This document shows positions 32,157 through 38,889 of a DNA stretch of 38,889 bases, piece after piece. This DNA is from Ruminococcoides sp052118065. GTDB lineage: Bacteria > Bacillota > Clostridia > Oscillospirales > Acutalibacteraceae. The stretch is taken from contig JBQKHY010000023.1 of NCBI GenBank assembly GCA_052118065.1, positions 1-38,889 of the forward strand, in the 5' to 3' direction. Every line of letters begins with the position of its first letter. Within the stretch, counting starts at the first letter, position 1. The position numbers and the translations under genes were made by a program. The notes beneath the pieces are model-generated. The model ran no database searches. It was not told where the DNA came from and saw only the letters and a list, made by a program, of their open reading frames with translations.

Positions 32157-33267
32157 ATTTTATTAAGTTATTTGTACCTTTCTTTTTGCTTTTTGGTTTG
32201 TCAAAGAGAGGGTTAACTTTTTTAATTCTAATCTGTAAAGACCTGTCAATACTGGCTGATACACTAGGAAGTTGTACCTTGTTTTTGTCGCTTCTTACAA
32301 CAAGATTTTTGTCAATACTAGGGAAAATCTTAATAATATGTGGCTTTTTAATTTCCTTAGTTTCTTTCTTTTCATCCTTAGGTGCTATTTCTTCTGTGTT
32401 GTCATTAGGCTTAGTTTCTTCAACTTGATTAATATTTTGAGAAATTTCCTTAGAAAGAATAGGTAGTTTAATTTTTACACCACAAGTGTATTTTTCTAAA
32501 TTAGAAAAATACCATTTAGGTTGCAATGTACTGTCAATGCTTTTCTTAATATTACCAATCTGTAAAATCGGTTCAACACTTCTTTTAATTTCTCTAAAAG
32601 AAAAAATATTATGGTTTTTATGACCACTATTTTCTTTATGAGAATTAACATCGCTTTCAATTTGTGAAATATCTTTGATTTTAATGTTGTGCTGAATAGC
32701 AGTTTTTTCAGGAATATGAACATAAACCTCCGGTGGTACATCATATTCAGTGATGACCGGCTTAGGAGTTGCAACAGTTAGGTAATATTTTTCATAGTCC
32801 TTTATAGTGGTATTATTCTTTAAAGGAATTTCAGCAACTTCATCAACAGTAAATCCTGCATTGCCCAGTAAAAATTCTTCACTACAACTTTTTTTGTTAC
32901 TACATTTGCTCAGGGTGATAACTTTTCCATCAGTAGCAACAAGCCTTTTTATTTCAGAAAGAATGTTAGTTCTTTTTTTGCTACTTTCCATTGTGTATAG
33001 TGGACCAAGTAGCAGAACAACATCAGCTTTATTCTTTGTAGGAATTTTCCTACTGTCGTTTATAAAGTTGTTGTAAGCAACAAATGGATTTTCGTGGTCA
33101 ATATGCTCCAAATCTTTAGGGGATAGGGGAACAATTTTTCCTAAGTTGTTTTCCTTAATCCATTTTGAAAAGTAGTCATAACCACACCTTAAGTCCATAA
33201 CCCTTGTATCTTTTGATAGATATTGGGATATTATATTTTGAATGTGACAATACTCGTTTTTGTCCAT
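32155..33267 (-). CDS. Methyltransferase-like protein with basic repeat tail
   Basis: 370-residue protein of two parts. Residues 1 to about 165 resemble a SAM-dependent methyltransferase: VMDLRCGYDYFSKWI where motif I (usually DxGxGxG) lies, then VVLLLGPLYTM as motif IV and a C-terminal strand pair. Motif I is degenerate (DLRCGYD), so activity is uncertain. Residues 170-370 form a Lys-rich tail containing four copies of a short motif S-[IV]-[DE]-x-x-L (RSVEPILQI, KSIDSTLQP, PSIDKNLVV, ASIDRSLQI), ending KPKSKKKG. I do not recognise the tail. The frame opens at 33345, but AAAGGAG sits before ATG 33267. Monocistronic. Confidence 0.65.
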   Translation of the reverse strand: MDKNEYCHIQNIISQYLSKDTRVMDLRCGYDYFSKWIKENNLGKIVPLSPKDLEHIDHENPFVAYNNFINDSRKIPTKNKADVVLLLGPLYTMESSKKRTNILSEIKRLVATDGKVITLSKCSNKKSCSEEFLLGNAGFTVDEVAEIPLKNNTTIKDYEKYYLTVATPKPVITEYDVPPEVYVHIPEKTAIQHNIKIKDISQIESDVNSHKENSGHKNHNIFSFREIKRSVEPILQIGNIKKSIDSTLQPKWYFSNLEKYTCGVKIKLPILSKEISQNINQVEETKPNDNTEEIAPKDEKKETKEIKKPHIIKIFPSIDKNLVVRSDKNKVQLPSVSASIDRSLQIRIKKVNPLFDKPKSKKKGTNNLIK

Positions 33268-33444
33268 AAGTAAATATCTCCTTTCATCAAAATATACGAT
33301 ATCATTATAACAAAAGTATTGTTCATTAGCAAGACAAATAAACATATATACTTGCTTTATTTGTAAAATTGTTGTTAATTATTACTTGTTAAGTATGTTA
33401 TAGCCTTTTTATTTAGTGTAGTAAGTGCATTTATAACCTAATAG

Positions 33445-33468
33445 AAAAGCCCGGAATTAATCCGAGCT
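33445..33468 (-). terminator. Terminator at the end of the bile salt hydrolase remnant
   Basis: On the - strand AGCTCGGA and TTCCGGGCT (33448-33468) pair and are followed by TTTT. It overlaps the remnant's last stop, suggesting that the 3' part of the gene was deleted while the terminator was kept. Confidence 0.65.
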
Positions 33469-34030
33469 AAAGGAAAAATATTGGGTATGATAGGAGTTAT
33501 TTGTTAAGACACCTACTTTATTATCATAAATATGCATACCGTCTTCTATTGTTTCCACAACAATACAACTATCCTTATCTGCAATAATATAATGTAGTTG
33601 AGCTAAAGGGTAATTTTCATTAAACTTAGTTGTAGTAATATGTATGTTCTGTTGTAGTAATATGTATGTTCTTTAGTTTTTCCTTTACCTCTGCTACATT
33701 TGCTCATTGACTGAGAATATAGTTAATAAATTCATACTGTGCTACATTTTCTTTATCTTCATCCACATCATAATACTTAGCATTACCAACAAAATTAAGT
33801 CCTGCCATACCAAGACCTTTCTCATTAACTGCATCATAATATAATTGATAATCATTTGCAATATGAGCCATACCTATCATAGCATAGTGGTTCTTCACTT
33901 CATCCATAAAATGAAAATTAATAGGATAATTTCTAGGTGTTATTGCAACTACCTCACCATAAGAAAACTCATAATCAAGTGTTCTGCCAACATAATAATC
34001 ATCTGTCTTATATGTTGCTGCCGTACACAT
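33457..34030 (-). pseudogene. Bile salt hydrolase / penicillin acylase family remnant
   Basis: Ntn-hydrolase of the choloylglycine hydrolase family. The N-terminus is intact: MCTAATYKTDDYYVGRTLDYE with catalytic Cys2 and Arg in GRTLDYE, then MAHIANDYQLYYDAVNEKGL and GMAGLNFVG. Translation stops at TGA 33704-33706 after residue 108. The same frame continues ANVAEVKEKLKNIHITTT, then a perfect 22-bp tandem duplication shifts it. Removing one unit restores KFNENYPLAQLHYIIADKD and VVETIEDGMHIYDNKVGV. The frame ends at TAA 33457 after LTNN plus a few residues, so roughly the last 40% of a normal 320-residue enzyme is missing. AAGGAG precedes the ATG. Clearly non-functional. Confidence 0.9.
33629..33672. 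repeat. Perfect 22-bp tandem duplication
   Basis: The unit GTTGTAGTAATATGTATG plus TTCT occurs at 33629-33650 and again, identical, at 33651-33672. It lies inside the bile salt hydrolase remnant and is the cause of its frameshift (22 is not a multiple of 3). Confidence 0.97.
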
Positions 34031-34103
34031 AACTTACTCCTTAGTATTTAATATATACACTAATTATACTACCACAAACTACCACAAAAAATTAATATCA
34101 AAC

Positions 34104-34141
34104 AAAAAATCTCAGAATAGATACCTACTCTGAGATTTTTT
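34104..34141. terminator. Intrinsic terminator
   Basis: AAAAAATCTCAGA (34104-34116) pairs with TCTGAGATTTTTT (34129-34141). T runs on both strands; on the - strand it closes the two-gene unit 34840-34162. Confidence 0.85.
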
Positions 34142-34161
34142 AATCTAGTTTTTAGTATTTA

Positions 34162-34482
34162 TTAAACACTTCTTTTTATTTCCTCAATAACATTCATAAC
34201 AGACTTTTTCGGAACAGCTGCAACAACACCGTTAAGAGCCATTTCACTACCACCTTTACTACCTAATCCGGCTTGTACCCAACCTGAAACAATCAGTGAA
34301 TTTTCTTCAAATTCAATTTTTATATACTGCATAGCAGTTAATAAGCCAACACCTTTTTTCCATACAGTTTCGCCATTATAAGAATTTTCCTTAAATCCAT
34401 TTGACTGCAAAACAGAAACAACAACATTGTATGTGTTATCTACACTTGCAGTAAATGGTACTCTAATAATTGTTCTTGCCAT
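34162..34482 (-). CDS. Conserved hypothetical protein, 106 residues
   Basis: Small soluble protein of alternating strands. The N-terminus RTIIRVPFTASVDNTYNVVVSVLQSNGF suggests an alpha/beta domain. ETVWKKGVGLLTAMQYIKIEF and SLIVSGWVQAGLGSKGGSEMAL follow, and the C-terminal helix ends EEIKRSV. No family recognised with certainty. The start overlaps the last 20 nt of the upstream zinc-ribbon membrane protein gene, with GAGGAGTG as ribosome binding site, so the two are translationally coupled and probably act together. Confidence 0.7.
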   Translation of the reverse strand: MARTIIRVPFTASVDNTYNVVVSVLQSNGFKENSYNGETVWKKGVGLLTAMQYIKIEFEENSLIVSGWVQAGLGSKGGSEMALNGVVAAVPKKSVMNVIEEIKRSV

Positions 34483-34840
34483 TATTAATCACTCCTCTAT
34501 TATTTGATAACATACAATTACATCTAGGACATTGCTTTAAATTTGGTGATACATTTAATCCACAATTAGGGCAAACACTTGCTTTTGGCACATTATCTAC
34601 AGTTCCTGATAATTTGTTAAGCCTATCTTGATTTTTCTTTTTAACAACCGAAAGAATGATTATCATTATACCGGCAATTAATACTATCAGCGATAATATA
34701 CACACCACCATAATAGTCGTTTCAAATGTAGTAAAGGGTGATGTCCATGTATGTGAGTGGTCTGTTTTTATTGTAATAAATGAATAGAACAATCCACTAC
34801 CACCTAAAAATGTAAGTATGTATCCTACTACTATGTTCAT
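34463..34840 (-). CDS. Two-helix membrane protein with C-terminal zinc ribbon
   Basis: 125-residue protein. Hydrophobic helices at about residues 3-25 and 40-65 form a hairpin in the membrane. The C-terminus is a zinc ribbon, CPNCG then CPRCN with 11 residues between the pairs (about 90-108), facing the cytoplasm if both termini are inside. Such zinc-ribbon tails are common on small Firmicutes membrane proteins of unknown role. GGAGGT precedes the ATG at 34840. It is co-transcribed with the overlapping gene at 34482. Confidence 0.75.
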   Translation of the reverse strand: MNIVVGYILTFLGGSGLFYSFITIKTDHSHTWTSPFTTFETTIMVVCILSLIVLIAGIMIIILSVVKKKNQDRLNKLSGTVDNVPKASVCPNCGLNVSPNLKQCPRCNCMLSNNRGVINNGKNNY

Positions 34841-34946
34841 AAGTACCTCCGATTATACATCTGTATTTATTTACAATAATATGAAGCTTCATTGACTAAA
34901 TTATATCACCATATTATGTATATTGCAATACATAATGTAATACAAA

Positions 34947-34990
34947 ATGTAGTGCTACATTTTTGTGCAAATTGCATACAATAGTATTAT
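34947..34990 (+). promoter_or_regulatory. Promoter and palindrome of the RHH gene
   Basis: TTGTGC (34963-34968), a 16-bp spacer and TATTAT (34985-34990). Immediately upstream ATGTAG-TG-CTACAT (34947-34960) is a palindrome, and TGTAATACA occurs twice (34936-34944 and 34995-35003), flanking the promoter. These are plausible operator sites for the small DNA-binding protein encoded downstream. Confidence 0.4.
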
Positions 34991-35017
34991 AAGGTGTAAT
35001 ACAGGAGTGTATTTAAT

Positions 35018-35209
35018 ATGAGAAAGTTTAAAATTCCACAAATGCCCCAAACCACAACCAAAAGTATTAGATTTCCTAATGATGTAATTGAAGAAGTTGA
35101 AGAAGCACTTATCGGTACAGATTGTACCTTTTCTGCATTTGTTGTTGAAGCAGTAAAAGTTGCACTTGAAAATTTAAAAGAAGATGATGAGGAAAATAAT
35201 CAGGCATAA
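35018..35209 (+). CDS. Ribbon-helix-helix protein
   Basis: 63-residue small protein with a ribbon-helix-helix pattern. The strand TTKSIRFPNDV is followed by helix 1 (IEEVEEALIG) and helix 2 (TFSAFVVEAVKVALENL), as in Arc/MetJ-type and CopG-like DNA-binding proteins. The acidic tail is EDDEENNQA. ACAGGAG precedes ATG 35018. It is transcribed alone, divergently from the zinc-ribbon gene, with palindromes in the shared spacer, so it may regulate itself or that pair. No toxin partner lies next to it. Confidence 0.7.
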   Translation: MRKFKIPQMPQTTTKSIRFPNDVIEEVEEALIGTDCTFSAFVVEAVKVALENLKEDDEENNQA

Positions 35210-35237
35210 ATTACATAGAATTTCCTTATATATAGCT

Positions 35238-35275
35238 AAAACTACTCTCGTTATTATTTGAGAGTAGTTTTTCTT
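35238..35275 (+). terminator. Intrinsic terminator after RHH gene
   Basis: AAAACTACTCTC (35238-35249) pairs with GAGAGTAGTTTT (35260-35271), then a T-rich tail. Confidence 0.85.
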
Positions 35276-35306
35276 TTACGGAATTATATTTTTAGTTTAA
35301 TTGAAT

Positions 35307-35534
35307 TTAAATTTTATTTTTAATTCTCAGTATTGCCTCAATGTGCATTATATGATGACGGGAAAAAGGCATTTTATAATAATCTTCCCATGATATATTA
35401 TTCCTTAAATCAATCAGTTGCTGAAACAACATATTTCTCAGAAAGAATAATGTTTCAATCCCTGATTTAAAGGTTGCCTTACTGTTTATTTCTTTTTGCA
35501 TTTGTTTATTAATTTCAGACCACTGTTTATTCAT
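35307..35534 (-). CDS. Short DinB-like protein, probably a remnant
   Basis: 75-residue helical protein with AGAGG before the ATG at 35534. The sequence MNKQWSEINKQMQKEI, then TLFFLRNMLFQQLIDLRNNI and DYYKMPF resembles the first two helices of clostridial DinB-family proteins, which are normally about 160 residues. After KMPF the text jumps to HHIMHIEAILRIKN, which looks like the family's later His-containing helix, so an internal deletion and C-terminal loss are likely. It could instead be a naturally short protein. Function unknown. Confidence 0.45.
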   Translation of the reverse strand: MNKQWSEINKQMQKEINSKATFKSGIETLFFLRNMLFQQLIDLRNNISWEDYYKMPFSRHHIMHIEAILRIKNKI

Positions 35535-35544
35535 ATTTACCTCT

Positions 35545-35580
35545 TAGAAAAATAGCACTTACATTTTTCAGTAAGTGCTA
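35545..35580 (-). terminator. Intrinsic terminator after queH
   Basis: On the - strand TAGCACTTAC and GTAAGTGCTA (35553-35580) form a perfect 10-bp stem followed by TTTTTCT. Confidence 0.85.
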
Positions 35581-35585
35581 TAAAT

Positions 35586-36194
35586 TTACTTTCGATTTCT
35601 CTTTGAAAAAATACAACCACAATAATTTTGCCTGTAAAGTTCAAACTCCTTTGAAAGTTCAATACTTCTCTTGTAGCCTTCCTTTTTCTTAAAGTCAGTA
35701 CATAAGTACTGTGATTTACATTTTATATTTTTGCCTATTTCGTTTATCAAGTGTGCATTCTTTAGTGGGCTTAAAGTTAATGTAGTAGCAAAATAATCAG
35801 CACCGATTTGCTCAGCAACTTTACCTGTGTAATTAAGTCTTAATGCAAAACAGATTGTACATCTTTTGCCTCTTTCAGGTTCGTTTTCAAAACCTTGTAC
35901 TGCATCATAAAAGTCCTGAGGGTTGTAGTCACCATCAATAAACTTTACTTCATACTTAGTTTTCATTTTAGAGATTAACTTTTTCTGTTCATCTCTTCTT
36001 TTTAAGTATTCTGACTTTTCACCAATATTAGGGTTAAAGTACATTACAGTAATCTTAAAGTAGTTTGATAGGTATTCTATGCAATAGCTACTGCATGGTG
36101 CACAACAAGAATGCAAAAGTAGGGTAGGTACTTCACCCTTACTTTGATGATAGGCAATAAGCCTATCCAACTTTTTTTGATAATTTATTTTCAT
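35586..36194 (-). CDS. queH: Epoxyqueuosine reductase QueH
   Basis: 202-residue enzyme (former DUF208) that reduces epoxyqueuosine to queuosine in tRNA, the non-homologous replacement of the cobalamin-dependent QueG. Its metal and cluster cysteines are all present: Cys30, Cys31 and Cys34 (HSCCAPC), Cys112 and Cys115 (KRCTICF), and Cys192 and Cys194 (NYCGCIF). TTLTLSPLKNAHLINEIG and KKKEGYKRSIELSKEF are family segments. The start overlaps the upstream phosphatase stop by 4 nt (ATGA), so translation is coupled. No other queuosine gene is in the window. Confidence 0.95.
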   Translation of the reverse strand: MKINYQKKLDRLIAYHQSKGEVPTLLLHSCCAPCSSYCIEYLSNYFKITVMYFNPNIGEKSEYLKRRDEQKKLISKMKTKYEVKFIDGDYNPQDFYDAVQGFENEPERGKRCTICFALRLNYTGKVAEQIGADYFATTLTLSPLKNAHLINEIGKNIKCKSQYLCTDFKKKEGYKRSIELSKEFELYRQNYCGCIFSKRNRK

Positions 36195-36841
36195 AGTGAA
36201 AATTTCTCCAAAAATTCATCTGCATTGTCAATAACAACATCAGCACCGGCTTCTTCAAGCTCTTTTCTGCCTCTAAATCCCCAACTAACACCACAACACT
36301 TTACACCGGCATTCTGTGCAGTATAACAGTCAACATTACTGTCACCAACATAAATGCATTCTTCCTTTTTTATGTTAAGTTCTTTTAGCATTGCATAAAG
36401 TGCATCAGGACTAGGCTTAATTTCAAATTCAGGCTTTTTACCCCAAGCAAAAGCAAATTTATGATCAGGGAAAATCTTTGCCAAAATCTTTGCAACAAAT
36501 TCATCCGGCTTATTAGAAAGTACAGCTGTCTTGATACCCTTTTCTTCAAGGTCATTAAGTAACTTTTCTGTACCTTCATATGGTGCAGTTTTGTCTATTG
36601 AATGAGCATTGTAGTAATAGTCAAAGCCACCCTTTACAATGTCAAAAATCTTTTCATCAGTTTCAGGTGACATTGCTCTCTTTACTAGGTTTACAATACC
36701 ACTACCTACCATTTGTTTGTAATCTTCAACAGGATAAGTTTTTAGTCCTGCCTTTTCAAGTCCGTAGTTAGTAGCATTTGCAAGGTCCTCAAGTGTATTT
36801 GCTAAAGTTCCGTCTAAATCAAAAACAACTAGTTTATACAT
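36191..36841 (-). CDS. HAD phosphatase, phosphoglycolate-phosphatase-like
   Basis: 216-residue haloacid-dehalogenase phosphatase. Motif I is FDLDGTLANT near residues 6-15, with a helical cap to about 80. Motif II is AVLSNKP, the motif III lysine is in FEIKPSPDALY, and motif IV is YVGDSNVDCYTAQNAG. It belongs to the Gph/PpaX branch, so 2-phosphoglycolate or pyrophosphate is possible; the exact substrate cannot be read from sequence. The in-frame GTG at 36850 is part of the AGAAGGTGG ribosome binding site, so ATG 36841 is the start. It is first of a two-gene unit with queH. Confidence 0.88.
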   Translation of the reverse strand: MYKLVVFDLDGTLANTLEDLANATNYGLEKAGLKTYPVEDYKQMVGSGIVNLVKRAMSPETDEKIFDIVKGGFDYYYNAHSIDKTAPYEGTEKLLNDLEEKGIKTAVLSNKPDEFVAKILAKIFPDHKFAFAWGKKPEFEIKPSPDALYAMLKELNIKKEECIYVGDSNVDCYTAQNAGVKCCGVSWGFRGRKELEEAGADVVIDNADEFLEKFSL

Positions 36842-36955
36842 AATATCCACCTTCTATATATTATTCTACTTACATTATACACCACATTATTTATATGTCA
36901 AAAGAGGTTTACAAAGAAAAATAAGAAATTTGTAACTAATATACTTCTAAAAATC

Positions 36956-36984
36956 TTGACATAATTCTAGTTAAATAGTAGTAT
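36956..36984 (+). promoter_or_regulatory. Promoter of glycyl-tRNA synthetase gene
   Basis: TTGACA (36956-36961), a 17-bp spacer and TAGTAT (36979-36984). The resulting leader is only about 35 nt, too short for a T-box. Confidence 0.6.
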
Positions 36985-37022
36985 TAAAGGGTAAGTCTTT
37001 AACTATAATATGGAGGCACAAA

Positions 37023-38411
37023 ATGGATAACAAAGCTAAAAAGATTGAAATGAAAGATTTGGTAGATTACTGTAATAATTACGGCTTTATTTTTCAGGGC
37101 AGTGAAATTTACGGTGGCCTTGCAAACACATGGGACTACGGCCCACTGGGTTCAAGACTAAAGAATACTATCAAAGATGCTTGGAGATATTTCTTCATTC
37201 AGAAGAGAGATAACGCATATGAAGTTGATGCTGACATTCTTATGAACCCTAGAGTATGGGAAGCAAGTGGTCATGTTCAGAGTTTCTCTGACCCACTGGT
37301 TGACTGTAAAGAATGTAAGACTCGTCACAGAGCAGATAACCTAATTGATGATTTTGACGAAAATGCTCATGCTGATGGTATGACTCAGGAAGAAATGATG
37401 AACTACATTAAAGAACACAATGTTCCTTGTCCAAACTGTGGTAAGTCTAACTTTACTGATATTCGTCAGTTTAACCTAATGTTCGCTACTCAGAGAGGTG
37501 TTACAAATGACTCTGCTAACACTGTTTATCTAAGACCTGAAAATGCACAGGGTGAATATGTAAACTTCCTAAATGTACTAAGAACAACAAGAACAAAACT
37601 ACCTTTCTCAATCGGTCAGATTGGTAAGGCTTTCAGAAACGAAATTACACCGGGTAACTTTACATTCAGAACAATTGAATTTGAGCAGATGGAATTCCAG
37701 ACATTCTGTAAACATGGTGATGATGAAGATATTTATGAATACTTCAAGAACTATGGTATTGAATTCTTCAATATGCTAGGTCTTCCAAAAGAAAAACTTC
37801 GTCACCACGACCATGAAAAACTTGCTCACTATGCAAAGGCAGCTTGTGATATTGAATACCTATTCCCATTTGGTTGGGGTGAAATCAACGGTACTCACAA
37901 CAGAACTGACTTTGACCTATCAAGACATGCTGAATTCAGTGGTAAGAAGCAGGAATACTGTGACCAGACAACAGGTGAAAAGTTCACACCATACATTATT
38001 GAATCAACATATGGCCTTGACAGAATTACTCTTGCAGTTCTATTTGAAGCATATACTATTGAAGAACTTGAAAATGGTGACACAAGAGAACTTCTAAAGA
38101 TTTCCCCTGCACTTGCACCAATTAAACTAAACATCTGTCCTATTAAAAAGAAATTCCATAGTGAAAAAGCTAAAGAAATTCTTGCAATGTGCAAAAAGCA
38201 CTTTATGACAAGCTATGATGAATCAGGCTCAATCGGTAAGAGATACAGAAGAGCTGATGCTATCGGTACACCATGGCAGATTAGCGTTGATGAAAAGACA
38301 GTTGAAGAAAACATTGTTACTCTTCGTGACAGAGATACTATGGAACAAATCGAACTAAAGGTTGAAGAACTTGTACCATATATCGAAGAGAGAATTCAGT
38401 TTGAAAAGTAA
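37023..38411 (+). CDS. glyQS: Glycyl-tRNA synthetase (dimeric type)
   Basis: 462-residue class II aminoacyl-tRNA synthetase (EC 6.1.1.14) of the single-chain alpha-2 type. GGLANTWDYGPLGSRLKNTI near residues 22-41, MNPRVWEASGHVQSFSDPL, and motif 2 IGKAFRNEITPGNFTFR are present. Motif 3 is TYGLDRITLAVL. The C-terminal anticodon-binding domain starts near 360 (KLNICPIKKKFH) and contains RYRRADAIGTPW. A small zinc-binding-like pair, CKEC near 97 and CPNC near 137, is retained. GGAGG precedes ATG 37023. Monocistronic. Confidence 0.97.
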   Translation: MDNKAKKIEMKDLVDYCNNYGFIFQGSEIYGGLANTWDYGPLGSRLKNTIKDAWRYFFIQKRDNAYEVDADILMNPRVWEASGHVQSFSDPLVDCKECKTRHRADNLIDDFDENAHADGMTQEEMMNYIKEHNVPCPNCGKSNFTDIRQFNLMFATQRGVTNDSANTVYLRPENAQGEYVNFLNVLRTTRTKLPFSIGQIGKAFRNEITPGNFTFRTIEFEQMEFQTFCKHGDDEDIYEYFKNYGIEFFNMLGLPKEKLRHHDHEKLAHYAKAACDIEYLFPFGWGEINGTHNRTDFDLSRHAEFSGKKQEYCDQTTGEKFTPYIIESTYGLDRITLAVLFEAYTIEELENGDTRELLKISPALAPIKLNICPIKKKFHSEKAKEILAMCKKHFMTSYDESGSIGKRYRRADAIGTPWQISVDEKTVEENIVTLRDRDTMEQIELKVEELVPYIEERIQFEK

Positions 38412-38440
38412 TTTTTAATAACTGTTTTTGTTACAATTTG

Positions 38441-38550
38441 TTGAGTGTTAAATTTATTCAGCGAATATACTTAGTGATGAATTTACTTTGTAATGAATTT
38501 ATTTAGTGATGCATTTACCAAGTGGTATATTATTGAGTGACATATTTAAT
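38441..38550. repeat. Degenerate short tandem repeats
   Basis: Successive words of about 15-18 nt, TTAGTGATGAATTTACTTTG, TAATGAATTTATTTAG, TGATGCATTTACC, AGTGGTATATTATTG and AGTGACATATTTAATT, repeat an AGTGATGAATTTA theme with mismatches. They look like a decayed tandem array between glyQS and its distal terminator. No protein-coding capacity seen. Confidence 0.5.
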
Positions 38551-38578
38551 TAGTTCATCAATCAATAAACATAAATTT

Positions 38579-38608
38579 AAGGGAATGGTTAGTACCATTC
38601 CCTTTTTT
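38579..38608 (+). terminator. Intrinsic terminator after glyQS
   Basis: AAGGGAATGGT (38579-38589), loop TAGT, ACCATTCCCTT (38594-38604), then TTTT. It lies unusually far (about 170 nt) from the stop, beyond the tandem repeats. Confidence 0.85.
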
Positions 38609-38700
38609 ATATTTGTTTTACTATAAATTTGGGCTTTTCAATTTTGTCTGTGGGTAAAGGAAAATTCGCAAAATAATCATATATATTATTATAACAATAG

Positions 38701-38844
38701 TGTGGCTAACAGGTGTAGGGTCTTTCAACAAAAGTTTTTTACAAAAAACTTTTGCATAAGTTCACATTAGCAAATCAAACTTCGCCTACGGCTCGTTTTC
38801 TTTGATGTTCACTTAACTGTTCGCCCCTACTGTGTAACTCATAA
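38701..38844. repeat. MITE-like repeat, copy 2 (short)
   Basis: The left end GTGTGGCTAACAGGTGTAGGG (about 38700-38720) matches the left end of copy 1 at 25422, and the right end CGCCCCTACTGTGTAACTCA (from about 38822) is identical to that of copy 1. Between them lies the same roughly 100-bp module, but in reverse orientation, while the part of copy 1 upstream of its module is missing. CAAAAGTTTTTT/AAAAAACTTTTG (about 38728-38754) forms an internal hairpin. No open frame. Confidence 0.65.
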
Positions 38845-38889
38845 TATTTATTATATTTTATAGTTAGAAATAAAGGAAAGTTTCATCTA

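Noticed and set aside
33629..33672. Two identical 22-bp units as a possible CRISPR or satellite array
   Set aside because: Only two directly abutting units with no spacer; they lie within coding sequence and explain a frameshift, so this is a simple tandem duplication.
35018..35209. Antitoxin of a toxin-antitoxin pair
   Set aside because: An RHH protein alone; the following gene is on the opposite strand, beyond a terminator, and does not resemble a toxin.
36851..37022. T-box leader for glycyl-tRNA synthetase
   Set aside because: The promoter at 36956-36984 leaves a leader of only about 35 nt, and no T-box core or terminator is visible.

Overview
The window reads as the chromosome of a low-GC, gut-dwelling member of the Clostridia (Firmicutes). 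AT-rich spacers, strong GGAGG-type ribosome binding sites, intrinsic terminators after nearly every operon, a single-chain glycyl-tRNA synthetase, class III fructose-1,6-bisphosphatase and CytX-type thiamine salvage all fit that group. An oleate hydratase and the remnant of a bile-salt-hydrolase-type gene point to life with host lipids and bile. No rRNA, tRNA, CRISPR array or intact transposase is visible. The genus cannot be fixed from the sequence alone.

Layout. 1-2832: a TetR-family regulator and an oleate hydratase. 3020-5778: a PIN-like protein, a lipoprotein, a small receiver-like (cREC) protein and a membrane-anchored protein interrupted by an in-frame stop. 5951-10972: the most unusual locus, with a long structured leader holding an 8-codon open frame, a cationic secreted protein, a perfect 18-bp hairpin, then an operon of an anchored protein, three six-helix ABC-2 permeases, a BcrA/LanF-like ATPase and a second anchored protein. 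11090-14978: a low-molecular-weight phosphatase, a flavoprotein and K+ channel pair, a decayed papain-like peptidase and a ClC-family protein. 15175-20901: a small unknown protein, SbcDC and a secreted Ig-like (Big2) protein. 20966-25295: a TPP riboswitch driving thiM-thiE-HAD-thiD-cytX. 25296-25966: a MITE-like repeat. 25976-30083: fbp, a LysR regulator and a frameshifted MetE-family gene. 30486-33267: an APH-family kinase, exonuclease III and a methyltransferase-like protein with an unusual repeat tail. 33457-36841: the bile salt hydrolase remnant, two small unknown genes, an RHH protein, a DinB-like remnant, and queH with a phosphoglycolate-phosphatase-like gene. 37023-38411: glycyl-tRNA synthetase, followed by degenerate repeats and a second MITE-like copy.

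How the parts work together. The thiamine block is a salvage operon: HMP import and phosphorylation, thiazole phosphorylation, and condensation to thiamine phosphate, all under TPP control. The 5951-10972 block resembles bacteriocin production/immunity or peptide-sensing loci: the ATPase carries an E-loop in place of the Q-loop, as in lantibiotic self-protection ATPases, and the first gene encodes a secreted, strongly basic protein. It is the best candidate here for an undescribed system.

Gene decay is a theme. At least four genes are visibly broken: an in-frame TAA, loss of the start plus a nonsense codon, a 1-nt frameshift, and a nonsense codon plus a 22-bp tandem duplication. A fifth is probably a remnant. 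The lesions are independent and lie in accessory genes, which suggests real decay, although single-base assembly errors cannot be excluded for the nonsense codons and the 1-nt shift.
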